Counted from the stretch's first letter, positions 19,128 through 28,039 are shown. The stretch: 44,589 nt of DNA from Pseudomonadota bacterium (GCA_039196715.1 JBCCUP010000033.1:1-44589), one strand, 5' to 3'. The notes: generated from the sequence alone by a model not told the origin. Numbers and translations: made by a program.

Positions 19128-20804
19128 ATGCACAGTGACACAGCCTTACGCGATCCGAATGAGGTCACCCACCTCGCGCGACTCGGCAGTGCCCATGCGC
19201 ACCGGCTGTCGTTCATGCGGGTGTTGTTGCGCCGGCTGAAACGCGAGAACTGGCGCTTCAGCCGCCACCGCTTCGAGATCGACGCCAGTGGCGTGGGCCG
19301 TGCTGTCTACCTCGCCGCCGGCCCCGAACGCACCTACGCGCTGGTGGCCTTTGCCCACGATCTGCCCGACGAACTACGTTCCGACCGCGTGATCGCCGAG
19401 GCGTGGGACACCACCTTCTGCTTGCACGACGGTGTCCCAACCGACGCCGACCTCGACCGTCTGGCGGCCAACGTCCCCAAACAGGAAGCCGGCCGCATCA
19501 GCGGACGCGAACTGTCGCTCTCGCGCGCAAACCGGTCCGTGCGCCTGTTCAAAACGGTGATCGACGCCTTGTCGCGGGGCCAGCAGCCCGACGCCGACGA
19601 GCTGATGCGGGTCGGGTACCTGATGCGCACCACCGCCGTGTACGGCTCGGGCAAATTCGGCGCTGCCGACCGCGACGCGATCGCCGGCCGGGCCGAGTTC
19701 ACGAGCCCGTTTCAGGTCGAACTGCTCAACGTCTACCTGATCCGCGCCTTCACAGTCGACCTGGTCGAACACATGGCCATGGCCCGAGGCGGCGACAATG
19801 CGGTCGCGCTGGACCCTGCGCTTCGGCGCACGCTCGGCGTGGGCAATTCGACCGGGCTCGGCATGGCGCCCTTTCTGGTCAACCACCCGCGCCTGACGCA
19901 CGCCTGGCTGCACGCGCGCGAGACCGCGCTGGCCCGGGTGCGGGCGCTGCCAACAGCAACACAGCAAGGCGTCGAGACCTTCGTACAGTTTCTGCGCCGC
20001 GCCCAGCGCAACGCCGACACCTGGCACAGTGAGCACCCGGTTCAACAACCGAAAATCGCGTCACTGGTGGCAGACTTGAACCGCCTGAGCCACCACCTCG
20101 ACAGCTTTGACTGGCAAATAGCGCAACCCTGGAACGCCCTGTGGCGCTGGGCGGAGTCTGCACTCGGGCTCGAAGGCCAGGAACAACTGCTGGCGCTGAT
20201 GCTCGAACCGCACGGCGTGCTCGTCGACGACCTCGCAGACCGCCTCTCGACCGCGGAGCCGTTTCCGGCGCTCGACGCGCGCGGCACCGTGGGCAGCCTG
20301 CAGGCCTTCCTCGACACCCACTACGCTTGGGCGCTGTCCATCGACCACACGTCCGACACCAGCCGCGCACGCTTCTGGTACGTCTCGGAGGAAAAACTCG
20401 AACCGCGTCTCGGCGAACGCTTCGATGAACCCGGTGCCGAGCGCGAGCAACCACTCGGCATCAGCTGGCAAATTCGCCAGCTCGCCGAGGCACTCGCCGC
20501 CTGCGACCCCGATCTGCCACTGGCTGATTTTCTCGCACGCCACCCCGAACACCGGCACACCGTGCGCCGCGCTCAGCTCGCGCCGCAGCACCCCTACATG
20601 GAGGTGCGCGACAACCTGCTCGACGCAACCATGCTGCCGATCGACCTGCTGCGCGTGAAGCTCGCGTTCTTCGGTGCCAACCGCTTTGATCCGCGCTCGG
20701 ACCGCTGGCTGCGCATCACGATGTTCCAACACGCCCCCTACCCGCACGAGCTGCAGGCCGGCGAGGCCGATGACTGGTGCTACCCGCGGGTCGCCAACGC
20801 GTGA
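19128..20804 (+). CDS. Uncharacterised 558-residue protein
   Basis: No known domain was recognised. It is soluble, Arg/Leu/His-rich and largely helical in appearance, with no signal peptide or membrane segment. Distinct blocks that look conserved rather than random are VGYLMRTTAVYGSGKFGAAD, GVGNSTGLGMAPFLVNHPRL and NRFDPRSDRWLRITMFQHAP. The stop overlaps the GTG start of the DUF3726-like gene (GTGA at 20801-20804), suggesting a stoichiometric pair. The ATG at 19128 follows GAGGTCCAGAGC. Its position in a LysR/ALDH/M19/MttB neighbourhood implies a metabolic role, but none can be named. Confidence 0.85.
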   Translation: MHSDTALRDPNEVTHLARLGSAHAHRLSFMRVLLRRLKRENWRFSRHRFEIDASGVGRAVYLAAGPERTYALVAFAHDLPDELRSDRVIAEAWDTTFCLHDGVPTDADLDRLAANVPKQEAGRISGRELSLSRANRSVRLFKTVIDALSRGQQPDADELMRVGYLMRTTAVYGSGKFGAADRDAIAGRAEFTSPFQVELLNVYLIRAFTVDLVEHMAMARGGDNAVALDPALRRTLGVGNSTGLGMAPFLVNHPRLTHAWLHARETALARVRALPTATQQGVETFVQFLRRAQRNADTWHSEHPVQQPKIASLVADLNRLSHHLDSFDWQIAQPWNALWRWAESALGLEGQEQLLALMLEPHGVLVDDLADRLSTAEPFPALDARGTVGSLQAFLDTHYAWALSIDHTSDTSRARFWYVSEEKLEPRLGERFDEPGAEREQPLGISWQIRQLAEALAACDPDLPLADFLARHPEHRHTVRRAQLAPQHPYMEVRDNLLDATMLPIDLLRVKLAFFGANRFDPRSDRWLRITMFQHAPYPHELQAGEADDWCYPRVANA

Positions 20805-21367
20805 TCGTGTCGCTCGGCGAAGTGGAGGCGATGGTGCGCAAGGCCGCGCGCGGCGCTGGCTGGCCGTGGGGCCATGCCGAGGAACTCGGCGCGAGTGCGC
20901 GGGCCTTGTGCGCGGCAGGGTTTCCCGGCGCCGCGCTGGCGGCAGCGCTGCTGGACGCACACGGCGACGACGGTACCTGTCCGATTCGTCAGTCCGCGCA
21001 CTGGTGTGACACCCGGCAGCTGCCTGACGCTTCCGTCACCGTGCGCTGCCCGCTGTTGAGCGTGCCGTTGCTTGCGACGGTGTTCTGTTCTGACAACCGT
21101 GTCCTTCAGGCCCGGTGGGACGGGGCCATGATCACCGCCGATGCTACCGGCCACACCTGCGCAGACGACCCACACCGGGCCGCGACCACCGGCGCCCGCG
21201 GTATCAAGTTCACCGCCGTACACCACACACCCGCCAGCCAGGCGGTTGCGCGCGCCGTCGGCGTCGAGGTGCAAGATGCCAACTGGCACGCGCTCGACCG
21301 CCACGCCCAACACAGCTACGTGCCAGCCAGCGAGCAATCGCGCATGGGCGCCGGGCCAACAGACTGA
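20801..21367 (+). CDS. DUF3726-like protein
   Basis: A 188-residue protein whose N-terminus (VSLGEVEAMVRKAARGAGWP, then WGHAEELGASARAL) matches the pattern of the uncharacterised DUF3726 family. The C-terminal half has no familiar motif. The GTG at 20801 overlaps the preceding stop and removes the extension that would lie inside the upstream gene. It is soluble, with no signal peptide. The tight coupling with the 558-residue protein suggests the two act as one complex. Confidence 0.75.
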   Translation: MIVSLGEVEAMVRKAARGAGWPWGHAEELGASARALCAAGFPGAALAAALLDAHGDDGTCPIRQSAHWCDTRQLPDASVTVRCPLLSVPLLATVFCSDNRVLQARWDGAMITADATGHTCADDPHRAATTGARGIKFTAVHHTPASQAVARAVGVEVQDANWHALDRHAQHSYVPASEQSRMGAGPTD

Positions 21368-21448
21368 CGCCACCGACGTCATCGAGGCCCGGGCAGCATT
21401 CAACGTCTCAACGTGTCTGCCGCTACGTTGACTCTGAACAACAGTTTC

Positions 21449-21454
21449 GGAGGG
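21449..21454 (+). promoter_or_regulatory. Strong ribosome-binding site for the pilin gene
   Basis: GGAGGG lies four bases before the GTG at 21459. It fixes that non-ATG start and indicates efficient translation, as expected for a structural pilin. Confidence 0.7.
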
Positions 21455-21458
21455 TTCC

Positions 21459-21938
21459 GTGCCCAAGCGACAGTCCGGCTTTACCCTAATTGAGTTGATG
21501 ATTGTGATCGCCATCATCGGCATTCTTGCGTCGATCGCTGTGCCGTCCTACCGCGACTACGTGCGCAAGAGCAACGCGGCGGAGGCGCTGGCTTTGCTCA
21601 AGACCATGTCCGACAAGGCGATCCACTTTTACAACGTGAACGGCACCTTCCCGTTTCGGACGTCGACCATCGCAGCGTGGGATTCGAGTGTCTCGGCGAC
21701 AGAAACCGACTACGCAACCGATGTGGTGCACTCAATCCACTTCCGAAACGATGTCGGGCCAGCCAATTCTGGTCAGGTGTGGGTGCGGCTGAACGGCGGC
21801 GTCTTTGGGCCCAGCGGTCGGCGCCATTTGCGTGCTGTGCTGCAAGATCGCGGTGGTATCATCACGGTCGACTGGTGCGATCAAACCGGTGGCTGGCCCA
21901 CTGAGACCGATATCTGGCACTACTTTGACTGCCCATAG
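21459..21938 (+). CDS. Type IV pilin-like protein (PilA/PilE class)
   Basis: A 159-residue prepilin with a short positively charged leader, cleavage expected between Gly7 and Phe8 ([19 protein letters not shown]), Glu12 at mature position 5, and the hydrophobic N-terminal helix. Two cysteines near the C-terminus (VDWCDQTGG and HYFDCP) would close the D-region disulfide loop. It is an isolated single gene: no other pilus assembly gene is nearby, so it may be an accessory or minor pilin using machinery encoded elsewhere. A perfect terminator follows 25 bases after the stop. Confidence 0.93.
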   Translation: MPKRQSGFTLIELMIVIAIIGILASIAVPSYRDYVRKSNAAEALALLKTMSDKAIHFYNVNGTFPFRTSTIAAWDSSVSATETDYATDVVHSIHFRNDVGPANSGQVWVRLNGGVFGPSGRRHLRAVLQDRGGIITVDWCDQTGGWPTETDIWHYFDCP

Positions 21939-21962
21939 CGATCCACGCTGACACACCCAACG

Positions 21963-21989
21963 AAAAGACCGCCACAGAGCGGTCTTTTT
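21963..21989 (+). terminator. Rho-independent terminator after the pilin gene
   Basis: A perfect 10-bp stem, AAAAGACCGC (21963-21972) and GCGGTCTTTT (21979-21988), with a six-base loop CACAGA, running into a T tract. It insulates the pilin transcript from the MttB gene, which must therefore have its own promoter in 21990-22160. Confidence 0.93.
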
Positions 21990-22160
21990 GTTTAGCCGCG
22001 TTGGGAACCTGTGCGGACCCACCGGTCTGGCCATTTCACTCGCCAACTCAAGGTCAACGGCCTGAAAGCGACATCGCGTCGCGCACACCGTCGTTTCCGG
22101 GCTCGCAAGAGGCCAATCGCCAAACGTACAGTGGCTGCTTTGCACCACGCCGCATCAGCC

Positions 22161-23702
22161 ATGTCCGAGCCCAACCGCCGCCGCAGTCGCCAGTCGCGTC
22201 GCACCGCGCGCCTCGATCAACGCACGCCCATGCTGCCCGCCCTGACGCGCCGCTTGCCCTTGACCGAGCCGATGGACGAAGAACAGATCCGCAAAGTGGA
22301 CGACGCCTCAATGTCGATTCTCGAAGAGGTTGGCGTGGTGTTCCGCGATGAGATCGCGCTTGACGACTGGCGCTGCGCCGGTGCGAAGGTGGTCGGCGAG
22401 ACGGTCTACCTCGACCGCGCCCACGTGCGTGAATTGATCGCAAGCATTCCAAGCAGCTTCACCTACCACGCGCGCAACCCGGACAACCATCTACCCTTCG
22501 GCGGTGACCGCGCGATCTTCGTGCCGATGACGGGCGCACCCTACCTGCGCGACCTCGACGACGTTCGACGCGCACCGACGCTCGCGGATCTGGCCAATTT
22601 CCACAAGCTCGCGCACATGCTGCCATCGATGCACAGCTCGGCACACCACATCGTCGAGCCGATGGACCACCCCATCAGCCACCGGCATTTGCGCATCACC
22701 TACTCGTCCATGAAGCACTCGGACAAGACCTTCATGGGCATGACCACGAGCCCGAAGAACGCCGAAGACGTGCTCGACATGGCAGCGATCCTGTTCGGTG
22801 AGGACTACCTCGAAACCCACCCGGTGGTCACCGGCAACTGCAACGGCAATTCACCGCTCGTCTGGGACGAAGTCATGCTCGGCGCCTTGCGCGCCTTCAG
22901 CCGACGCAATCAACCGATCCTGTGCTCGCCTTTCGTGCTCGGCGGCGCGAACACGCCGGCGTCCACAGTGCCCGCAGTGGCCCAACTCAACGCCGAGGCC
23001 CTGAGTTGCCTCGCCTACACCCAGGTGGTGCGCAAGGGCGCCCCCGCGATCTACGGCCACTACCTCAGCACGGTGTCGATGGCCTCGGGCGCGCCAATGG
23101 CGGGCACGCCGGAAATCAGCCTCATGAACTTCATGATCGGGCAGATGGCGCGGTTCTACGGCGTCCCGTGGCGCACCTCGAACACCCTCGGTGGCGCGAA
23201 AACGCTGGATGCACAAGCCGGGTACGAGAGCGCGACCACACTGATGGCGGTGTTGATGGCCGGCGCAAACTACATCTGGCATTCCGCCGGGTGGAACGAG
23301 GCCGGCATGCACTGCTCGATGGCAAAATTCGTTGTCGACGCCGAGCAGTGTGCAGCCGGCTACCGCATGGCCGAGGGGTTGCGTTGGGACGACTTCGACG
23401 CGGCCCTGGCCGCCGTTCGCGACATCGGCCCGGGCGGTCACTACCTCGGCCACGCGCACACCATCGAGAACTTCCAGCGCGCGTTCTTCATGCCGAAGCT
23501 CTTCGACAACAACAGCTACGAGCAGTGGGTTGCCGAAGGCGAGCTCGACACCACCGCGCGTGCGATCACCAAGGTCCGACAGCTGCTCGAAGCCTACGAG
23601 GAGCCGCAGCTCGACCCGGGCACCGACGAGGCGCTGCGCGACTACATCGCACGACGCGAGCGCGAGATCCCCGCTGCTGACGCGCTCAACAACACACACT
23701 GA
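22161..23702 (+). CDS. MttB-family (trimethylamine methyltransferase-like) protein, non-pyrrolysine
   Basis: A 513-residue member of the MttB superfamily from the ATG at 22161, after which the basic N-terminus RRRSRQSRRTARLDQ is typical. Family blocks: ASMSILEEVGVVFRDEIALD, GNCNGNSPLVWDEVMLGALR, LGGANTPASTVPAVAQLNAE, LGGAKTLDAQAGYESATTLM and AGANYIWHSAGWNEAGMHCS. There is no in-frame amber codon, so it belongs to the pyrrolysine-free branch, which demethylates quaternary amines such as glycine betaine. No corrinoid protein or activator is present in the window. Substrate not determined; convergent with the hotdog gene, 9 bp apart. Confidence 0.9.
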   Translation: MSEPNRRRSRQSRRTARLDQRTPMLPALTRRLPLTEPMDEEQIRKVDDASMSILEEVGVVFRDEIALDDWRCAGAKVVGETVYLDRAHVRELIASIPSSFTYHARNPDNHLPFGGDRAIFVPMTGAPYLRDLDDVRRAPTLADLANFHKLAHMLPSMHSSAHHIVEPMDHPISHRHLRITYSSMKHSDKTFMGMTTSPKNAEDVLDMAAILFGEDYLETHPVVTGNCNGNSPLVWDEVMLGALRAFSRRNQPILCSPFVLGGANTPASTVPAVAQLNAEALSCLAYTQVVRKGAPAIYGHYLSTVSMASGAPMAGTPEISLMNFMIGQMARFYGVPWRTSNTLGGAKTLDAQAGYESATTLMAVLMAGANYIWHSAGWNEAGMHCSMAKFVVDAEQCAAGYRMAEGLRWDDFDAALAAVRDIGPGGHYLGHAHTIENFQRAFFMPKLFDNNSYEQWVAEGELDTTARAITKVRQLLEAYEEPQLDPGTDEALRDYIARREREIPAADALNNTH

Positions 23703-23711
23703 GGGCGACGC

Positions 23712-24263
23712 TCACCCCCCCGAACGCGCCCCACTCGCCTCGGACGCACGTCGCTGCTTCTTTGCCTTGTAGTGTGCCTTGGTTGCAATGTAGAGCGTCT
23801 TGTCGATCTCGCAGAACACCGTTTTGCCGCCACGATCGGTGTAGCGTGTGGTCTTGACGTAGACCATCTCGCCCGCCGACTCGACTTCCGAACGGATGGC
23901 CTCAACCTCCTCCGGCGTGTACACGCTCTCGGCAACCACATCCTGGTAGGCCGGCACCTTGAAGCGGATCTCGGCTGACTTGTCCCAGACGATGTACTGG
24001 CTGTCGAGCAGGTTGATCAGCTGCACCATCGGCACCGGGTCAACCGCCGAGAACAGGCTGCCACCGAAAATGGCGCCCACGTAGTTGCGGTTTCGGTAGT
24101 CAATCGGAACTTCGACGACGATGCGCAGCAGGTCATCCGAGACACTCACGACCCGTCCTGTGGTGCGCCGGTACATTGGTGACCAGTTCAGGCCATGTTT
24201 GAAAAGCGAAGAGCGCTTGAAGAATCTAGGGCCGTACTTGGCAATCGATTGGTAGACGGACAT
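23712..24263 (-). CDS. DUF4442-type hotdog-fold protein (thioesterase-like)
   Basis: A 183-residue protein. Its core NRNYVGAIFGGSLFSAVDPV and the following strands (AEIRFKVPAYQDVVAESVYT, GKTVFCEIDKTLYIAT) fit the hotdog fold of DUF4442/PaaI-like acyl-CoA thioesterases. The catalytic acidic residue of true PaaI enzymes is not clear, so activity is uncertain. The C-terminus is a basic tail rich in Lys, Arg and Ser. It stands downstream of the SDR gene on the same strand, 57 bp apart. Confidence 0.75.
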   Translation of the reverse strand: MSVYQSIAKYGPRFFKRSSLFKHGLNWSPMYRRTTGRVVSVSDDLLRIVVEVPIDYRNRNYVGAIFGGSLFSAVDPVPMVQLINLLDSQYIVWDKSAEIRFKVPAYQDVVAESVYTPEEVEAIRSEVESAGEMVYVKTTRYTDRGGKTVFCEIDKTLYIATKAHYKAKKQRRASEASGARSGG

Positions 24264-24320
24264 CGAGATCTTGTTCGTGTGTCAGTTCGCGGGTAGCGGA
24301 TGGGCAAGCCAGGGCATGCA

Positions 24321-25004
24321 TCACCACGGGTGCACACGCCCGTCCCAGGTGTAGAAGGTGCCGCTCTGCTCGAGGGTGAGCGACAGCGCCAGCTTGACGA
24401 TGCCCGCCGCGCTCTCGTCGGGAGAGATATCGGCCGCATCACCGCCCATGTCGGTGCGCACCCAACCGGGGTGAATCGGGCACACGGTGATGTTGTGTTC
24501 GCGCCACTCCTGCGACAGCACGTGCATGACCTTGTTCAGTGCCGCCTTGGAACTGCGGTATGCGACCAGGCCGGTGCCACCGTGCTGCAGTGAGCCCATC
24601 TGACTCGACACCGTGACAACGCGCGGGTTGCCCGACCGTTTTAGCGGGGCAAAGAGCGCCTGACTGACCCACAGCGGCGACAGGGTGTTGATGCGGAAGG
24701 TGTCCAACCAGCGCTCAGCCGTGAGCGGGTCGTCGGCCTCGCGGCCCGGCCCGATGACACCGGCGTTGTTGATCAGGAGGTCGAGCGTCTCGTCAGCCAG
24801 CGCCTCACCCAGTTCGGCCACGGCCTGCTCGTTGACCACGTCGAGGGCGTGCAGTCGCACGCCGTGGCTGTCGACCAGCATGGCGAGCTCGGCGCCCGGT
24901 TCGCCGCGGTGGGTTGCGATCACCGAGAGACCGGCCTCGCAGAAGTGCTTCACCAACGCGAGTCCGATACCGCGCGCCGCTCCCGTCACCAGAACTGTTT
25001 CCAT
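24321..25004 (-). CDS. Short-chain dehydrogenase/reductase
   Basis: A 227-residue classical SDR. The cofactor motif is TGAARGIG (residues 7-14), then LINNAGVIGPG, Ser134 in VTVSSQMGSLQ, and the catalytic pair Tyr149/Lys153 in AYRSSKAALNK. PGWVRTDMGG follows, as in C-factor-like SDRs. The ATG at 25004 starts directly at the nucleotide-binding strand; the longer frame has no family support. Substrate unknown. Confidence 0.9.
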   Translation of the reverse strand: METVLVTGAARGIGLALVKHFCEAGLSVIATHRGEPGAELAMLVDSHGVRLHALDVVNEQAVAELGEALADETLDLLINNAGVIGPGREADDPLTAERWLDTFRINTLSPLWVSQALFAPLKRSGNPRVVTVSSQMGSLQHGGTGLVAYRSSKAALNKVMHVLSQEWREHNITVCPIHPGWVRTDMGGDAADISPDESAAGIVKLALSLTLEQSGTFYTWDGRVHPW

Positions 25005-25086
25005 GACCCTGTCGAATTCGCCAGCCGAGGCGCAGCATGCTACCCGATGCCGTCGGCGGGCAGAAGGTGTCACCGCGCAGCGCGCA

Positions 25087-25494
25087 TCAGGGTGCGTCGT
25101 GTTCGCAGAACGGCAACGGCGACCCGTCGTCACACACCCACGGGGCCCGCGACGCCCAGTGCTCGCGGACCGTTGGCCCGCTTGGCGGCGCGGTGTCGAG
25201 CGCACCCGCAGGCACGACAGCCCAGCGCCCGTCCCGCGTCAGCCGCGGTACCGCGCAGCCACACTGGCTGCAGACCGCCGTCGCGAAGCTGTCGGCACTG
25301 GGCAGGTCCCACCGCCGCACCGCCGACTCACCGGTCAACCAGGTCAGTTGCGCGGGCGCGACGATCAGCACCGCCGCACGGTCGGCGCCGGTCGCCTTCC
25401 GACACCGCAGGCAATAGCAATACGTGAAGGCCTCGATCGGCGTCGCGACCTCGAAGGCGACACTGCCACACAAACAACTGCCTCCGAGTGGCAT
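25087..25494 (-). CDS. GFA/CENP-V-type zinc protein
   Basis: A 135-residue protein with the glutathione-dependent formaldehyde-activating (GFA) fold. Its zinc cysteines lie in SCLCGSVAFEV (Cys7, Cys9), YCYCLRCRKATG (Cys26, Cys28, Cys31) and VCSQCGCAVPRL (Cys75, Cys78, Cys80), the complete family pattern. Most such proteins have no proven reaction; formaldehyde-glutathione chemistry is possible near a demethylating MttB locus, but this is speculative. The ATG at 25494 gives the family start. Confidence 0.87.
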   Translation of the reverse strand: MPLGGSCLCGSVAFEVATPIEAFTYCYCLRCRKATGADRAAVLIVAPAQLTWLTGESAVRRWDLPSADSFATAVCSQCGCAVPRLTRDGRWAVVPAGALDTAPPSGPTVREHWASRAPWVCDDGSPLPFCEHDAP

Positions 25495-25570
25495 GGTCAC
25501 CTCCACGCGCAACACCCTGCTCTTACGTCCACCGCGTTTCCTCGCCATCAGCCCAGTCAGACCCGGTCCA

Positions 25571-26788
25571 TCAAGACACCGAGCTGAACAACACGCTCTG
25601 GTTCAGAAAGTACCGCTCCATCATCACACGGCTGGCACCGCCGAGCACGCGCGCCGTCTGGCCGAGGCTACCGCCGATCACGTCGGGGCTGGTTACCCCC
25701 TTTTGATCGATCTCGGTCAGGCGTTTTTGCACGCGAGCGACCAGGTCAACCTTGACGTCGTCCGGAAAAATGCCATCGATGATTGCCGCCTCGAAGTCGA
25801 CAATCGAACAGGCGGACCCGATCGCAACAGCCAGGTAGTGCGCGACGGTGTCGAGCCAGGGCTCGACGTCGGCGCGGTGCCGCACCCACTGTTCGGGCGC
25901 TTGCCAGTTGACATCACGGCCCTCTGGCGTGTGTTTGGCGACGCGCTGCTCAAGTGACAGCACCGACGCGTGGTGCAGCAATTGGGTTGTGCTGCCATTG
26001 TCGTGGGTGAACACCATGGTGCCCAGCGTTGCCGCGTTGCCGGTTCGCCCCGGGTAGAGGGTGCGGTTGAGCACAATGCCGCCGCCGATGAAGGTGGCGA
26101 CAAAGAAGTACACGAAGTCGTGGTATTGCACACCCTCGCCGAATGCCAACTCGGCGCCGCACGCCGAGGTGCCGTCGTTATAGACAAAAACCACGGTGTC
26201 GGTAGCGTCGGACAGCAGTTCAGCAAAGCGGCTATCGCGCCACGCCTCGAGCCGGGTCTCCGGCACACCGAGTTCGGCCGGCCACTCCCAGATGCGGCCC
26301 GGCATCGCGATGCCAGTGCCAATGACGCGTCGACGCTGCCCTGTCGAAAGCGCGGCAAGCAACTCACGCACACCGGCAATGGCAAACTGCAGAAGTGCCT
26401 CAGGATCGGGCCAGCGGTAGCCCACACTGCGCCGGGCGCGGACTTGCCCGAGGAAATCGACCAACACCACGTCCGCACTTCGCCGGCCAATCGTGACCCC
26501 GACCGCGTAGGCACCGTCTGGGTTGAGCGACAGCGGTATCGAAGGTTGGCCAACCTTGCCCCGCCGCGGCTCCCCTCGGACCAGCAGCTGGTCTTCCTCG
26601 AGCCCGCGAATCAGCACCGTGACCGCTTGCGCAGAGAGGCCACTGAGCCGCGAGACGTCGGCCTTGGCCAGGCTGCCGTGACGGCGCACCAGCGAGAGCA
26701 CGAGCCGCTCGTTGTACGCCTTCACGCGTACCTGGTTGGCGCCACCGCTGCTCAATGCCGGGCGTTCGAAGGTGTGCTGTTCAGCCAA
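25571..26788 (-). CDS. frcR: ROK-family regulator of the frc sugar operon
   Basis: A 405-residue ROK repressor. Residues about 20-80 form a winged helix (ERLVLSLVRRHGSLAKADVS, GLSAQAVTVLIRGLEEDQLL). The sugar-kinase-like domain follows with GVTIGRRSADVVLVDFLG and a glycine loop ATFIGGGIVLNRTLYPGRTG. The cysteine-rich zinc motif of ROK sugar kinases is not visible, as in several ROK regulators. It is divergent from frcB, exactly as in the rhizobial frc locus, and the two palindromes between them are its probable operators. Effector sugar inferred to be fructose or a similar hexose. Confidence 0.88.
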   Translation of the reverse strand: MAEQHTFERPALSSGGANQVRVKAYNERLVLSLVRRHGSLAKADVSRLSGLSAQAVTVLIRGLEEDQLLVRGEPRRGKVGQPSIPLSLNPDGAYAVGVTIGRRSADVVLVDFLGQVRARRSVGYRWPDPEALLQFAIAGVRELLAALSTGQRRRVIGTGIAMPGRIWEWPAELGVPETRLEAWRDSRFAELLSDATDTVVFVYNDGTSACGAELAFGEGVQYHDFVYFFVATFIGGGIVLNRTLYPGRTGNAATLGTMVFTHDNGSTTQLLHHASVLSLEQRVAKHTPEGRDVNWQAPEQWVRHRADVEPWLDTVAHYLAVAIGSACSIVDFEAAIIDGIFPDDVKVDLVARVQKRLTEIDQKGVTSPDVIGGSLGQTARVLGGASRVMMERYFLNQSVLFSSVS

Positions 26789-26842
26789 GCTGTGTTCCAG
26801 ATACCGGGGGTGTTCGGACGAAGAGCACCGTAACAGGCGAAG

Positions 26843-26869
26843 ATAAATAAATCATTTTGATTTATTTAT
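26843..26869. promoter_or_regulatory. Palindromic operator 1 upstream of frcB
   Basis: A perfect inverted repeat with 12-bp arms, ATAAATAAATCA (26843-26854) and TGATTTATTTAT (26858-26869), spacer TTT. It is strikingly AT-rich in GC-rich DNA. Its right edge touches a consensus -35 TTGACA (26869-26874), so a bound repressor would block RNA polymerase. Likely bound by FrcR. Confidence 0.75.
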
Positions 26870-26898
26870 TGACAGCCTTGCGCACCCGGTGCCACGAT
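26869..26898 (+). promoter_or_regulatory. Candidate sigma-70 promoter of frcBCAK
   Basis: A perfect -35 TTGACA at 26869-26874 and a weak -10 CACGAT at 26893-26898 with an 18-bp spacer. It is bracketed by the two palindromes, a typical repressible arrangement. The weak -10 leaves the exact promoter uncertain. Confidence 0.5.
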
Positions 26899-26904
26899 TC
26901 GCAC

Positions 26905-26928
26905 CATATTGCTGTTTGCAGCAATATG
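26905..26928. promoter_or_regulatory. Palindromic operator 2 upstream of frcB
   Basis: A perfect inverted repeat with 10-bp arms, CATATTGCTG and CAGCAATATG, spacer TTTG, just downstream of the candidate -10 and about 54 bp before the frcB start. Its sequence differs from operator 1, so it may bind a different protein or form an mRNA hairpin in the leader. Confidence 0.65.
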
Positions 26929-26981
26929 ACGCACACCGCGACCCTCACACGACACGCTGTCGCATTCCGAAGGAGAGGAAC

Positions 26982-28010
26982 ATGAAAAACGCCCTGATCG
27001 CATCCGTGCTCGGCGCACTGACTCTGGGCCTGATGTCACACGGCGCCCTGGCCGGTGGCCACGGCATCGGCGCCTGCCTGATCACCAAGACCGACACCAA
27101 CCCTTTTTTCGTGAAAATGAAAGAGGGTGCCACGGCCAAGGCCGAGGAACTCGGCATCGAACTCAAGTCCTACGCCGGCAAGATCGACGGTGACCATGAA
27201 ACCCAGGTTGCCGCCATCGAGACCTGCATTGCCGATGGCGCCAAAGGCATCCTGATCACCGCGTCCGACACCAAGGCCATCGTCGGCCCCGTGCAGCAGG
27301 CGCGCGATGCCGGCTTGCTGGTCATCGCACTCGACACCCCGCTCGAGCCGATCGATGCCGCGGATTCCACCTTTGCCACTGACAACTTCCTCGCTGGCGA
27401 GCTGATCGGCAAATGGGCGGCGGCGAGCCTCGGCGACGACGCGGCCACTGCGCGCATTGCCATGCTCGACCTCGCCATCAGCCAGCCCTCGGTGGGCGTG
27501 TTGCGCGATCAGGGTTTCATGCAAGGCTTCGGCATCGACCTCGCCGACCCGAACAAGTGGGGCGACGAGACCGACGAGCGCATCGTCGGCCACGAAGTCA
27601 CCGCCGGCAACGAGGAAGGCGGTCGCAAGGCGATGGAGAGCCTGCTGGTAAAAGACCCGAGCATCAACGTGGTCTACACCATCAACGAGCCGGCCGCAGC
27701 CGGAGCCTACGAGGCGCTCAAGGCCGTCGGTCTTGAAGACGGCGTGCTGATCGTCTCGGTCGATGGCGGTTGCCCGGGCGTGGCCAACGTCAAGGACGGC
27801 GTGATTGGCGCGACCTCGCAGCAATACCCGCTGCTGATGGCCTCACTCGGCGTCGAGGCGATTGCCGCCTGGGCCAAAGACGGCACCAAGCCCGAGAACA
27901 CGCCGGGCAAAGCCTTCTTCGACACGGGCGTCGCCCTGGTGACCGACACGCCCGCGCCGGGCGTCGACAGCATCGACGTCGCTGAAGGCATGGCACGCTG
28001 CTGGGGTTAA
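26982..28010 (+). CDS. frcB: Sugar ABC transporter periplasmic binding protein
   Basis: A 342-residue exported binding protein of the ribose/fructose class. The signal peptide ends near SHGALA. The mature protein opens [20 protein letters not shown] and contains [40 protein letters not shown] and [20 protein letters not shown], which contact the sugar in this family. The start at 26982 has AAGGAG six bases upstream. It leads the operon frcB-frcC-frcA-frcK, whose order and kinase match the rhizobial fructose/mannose/ribose system. A hairpin between frcB and frcC probably keeps its mRNA in excess. Confidence 0.9.
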   Translation: MKNALIASVLGALTLGLMSHGALAGGHGIGACLITKTDTNPFFVKMKEGATAKAEELGIELKSYAGKIDGDHETQVAAIETCIADGAKGILITASDTKAIVGPVQQARDAGLLVIALDTPLEPIDAADSTFATDNFLAGELIGKWAAASLGDDAATARIAMLDLAISQPSVGVLRDQGFMQGFGIDLADPNKWGDETDERIVGHEVTAGNEEGGRKAMESLLVKDPSINVVYTINEPAAAGAYEALKAVGLEDGVLIVSVDGGCPGVANVKDGVIGATSQQYPLLMASLGVEAIAAWAKDGTKPENTPGKAFFDTGVALVTDTPAPGVDSIDVAEGMARCWG

Positions 28011-28039
28011 ACTCGGACCCGACCGGTCTAACCCAGCCC

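Noticed and set aside
22161-23702. Pyrrolysine-type MttB with an internal amber codon
   Set aside because: The frame is uninterrupted; no TAG occurs in frame before the TGA at 23700-23702.
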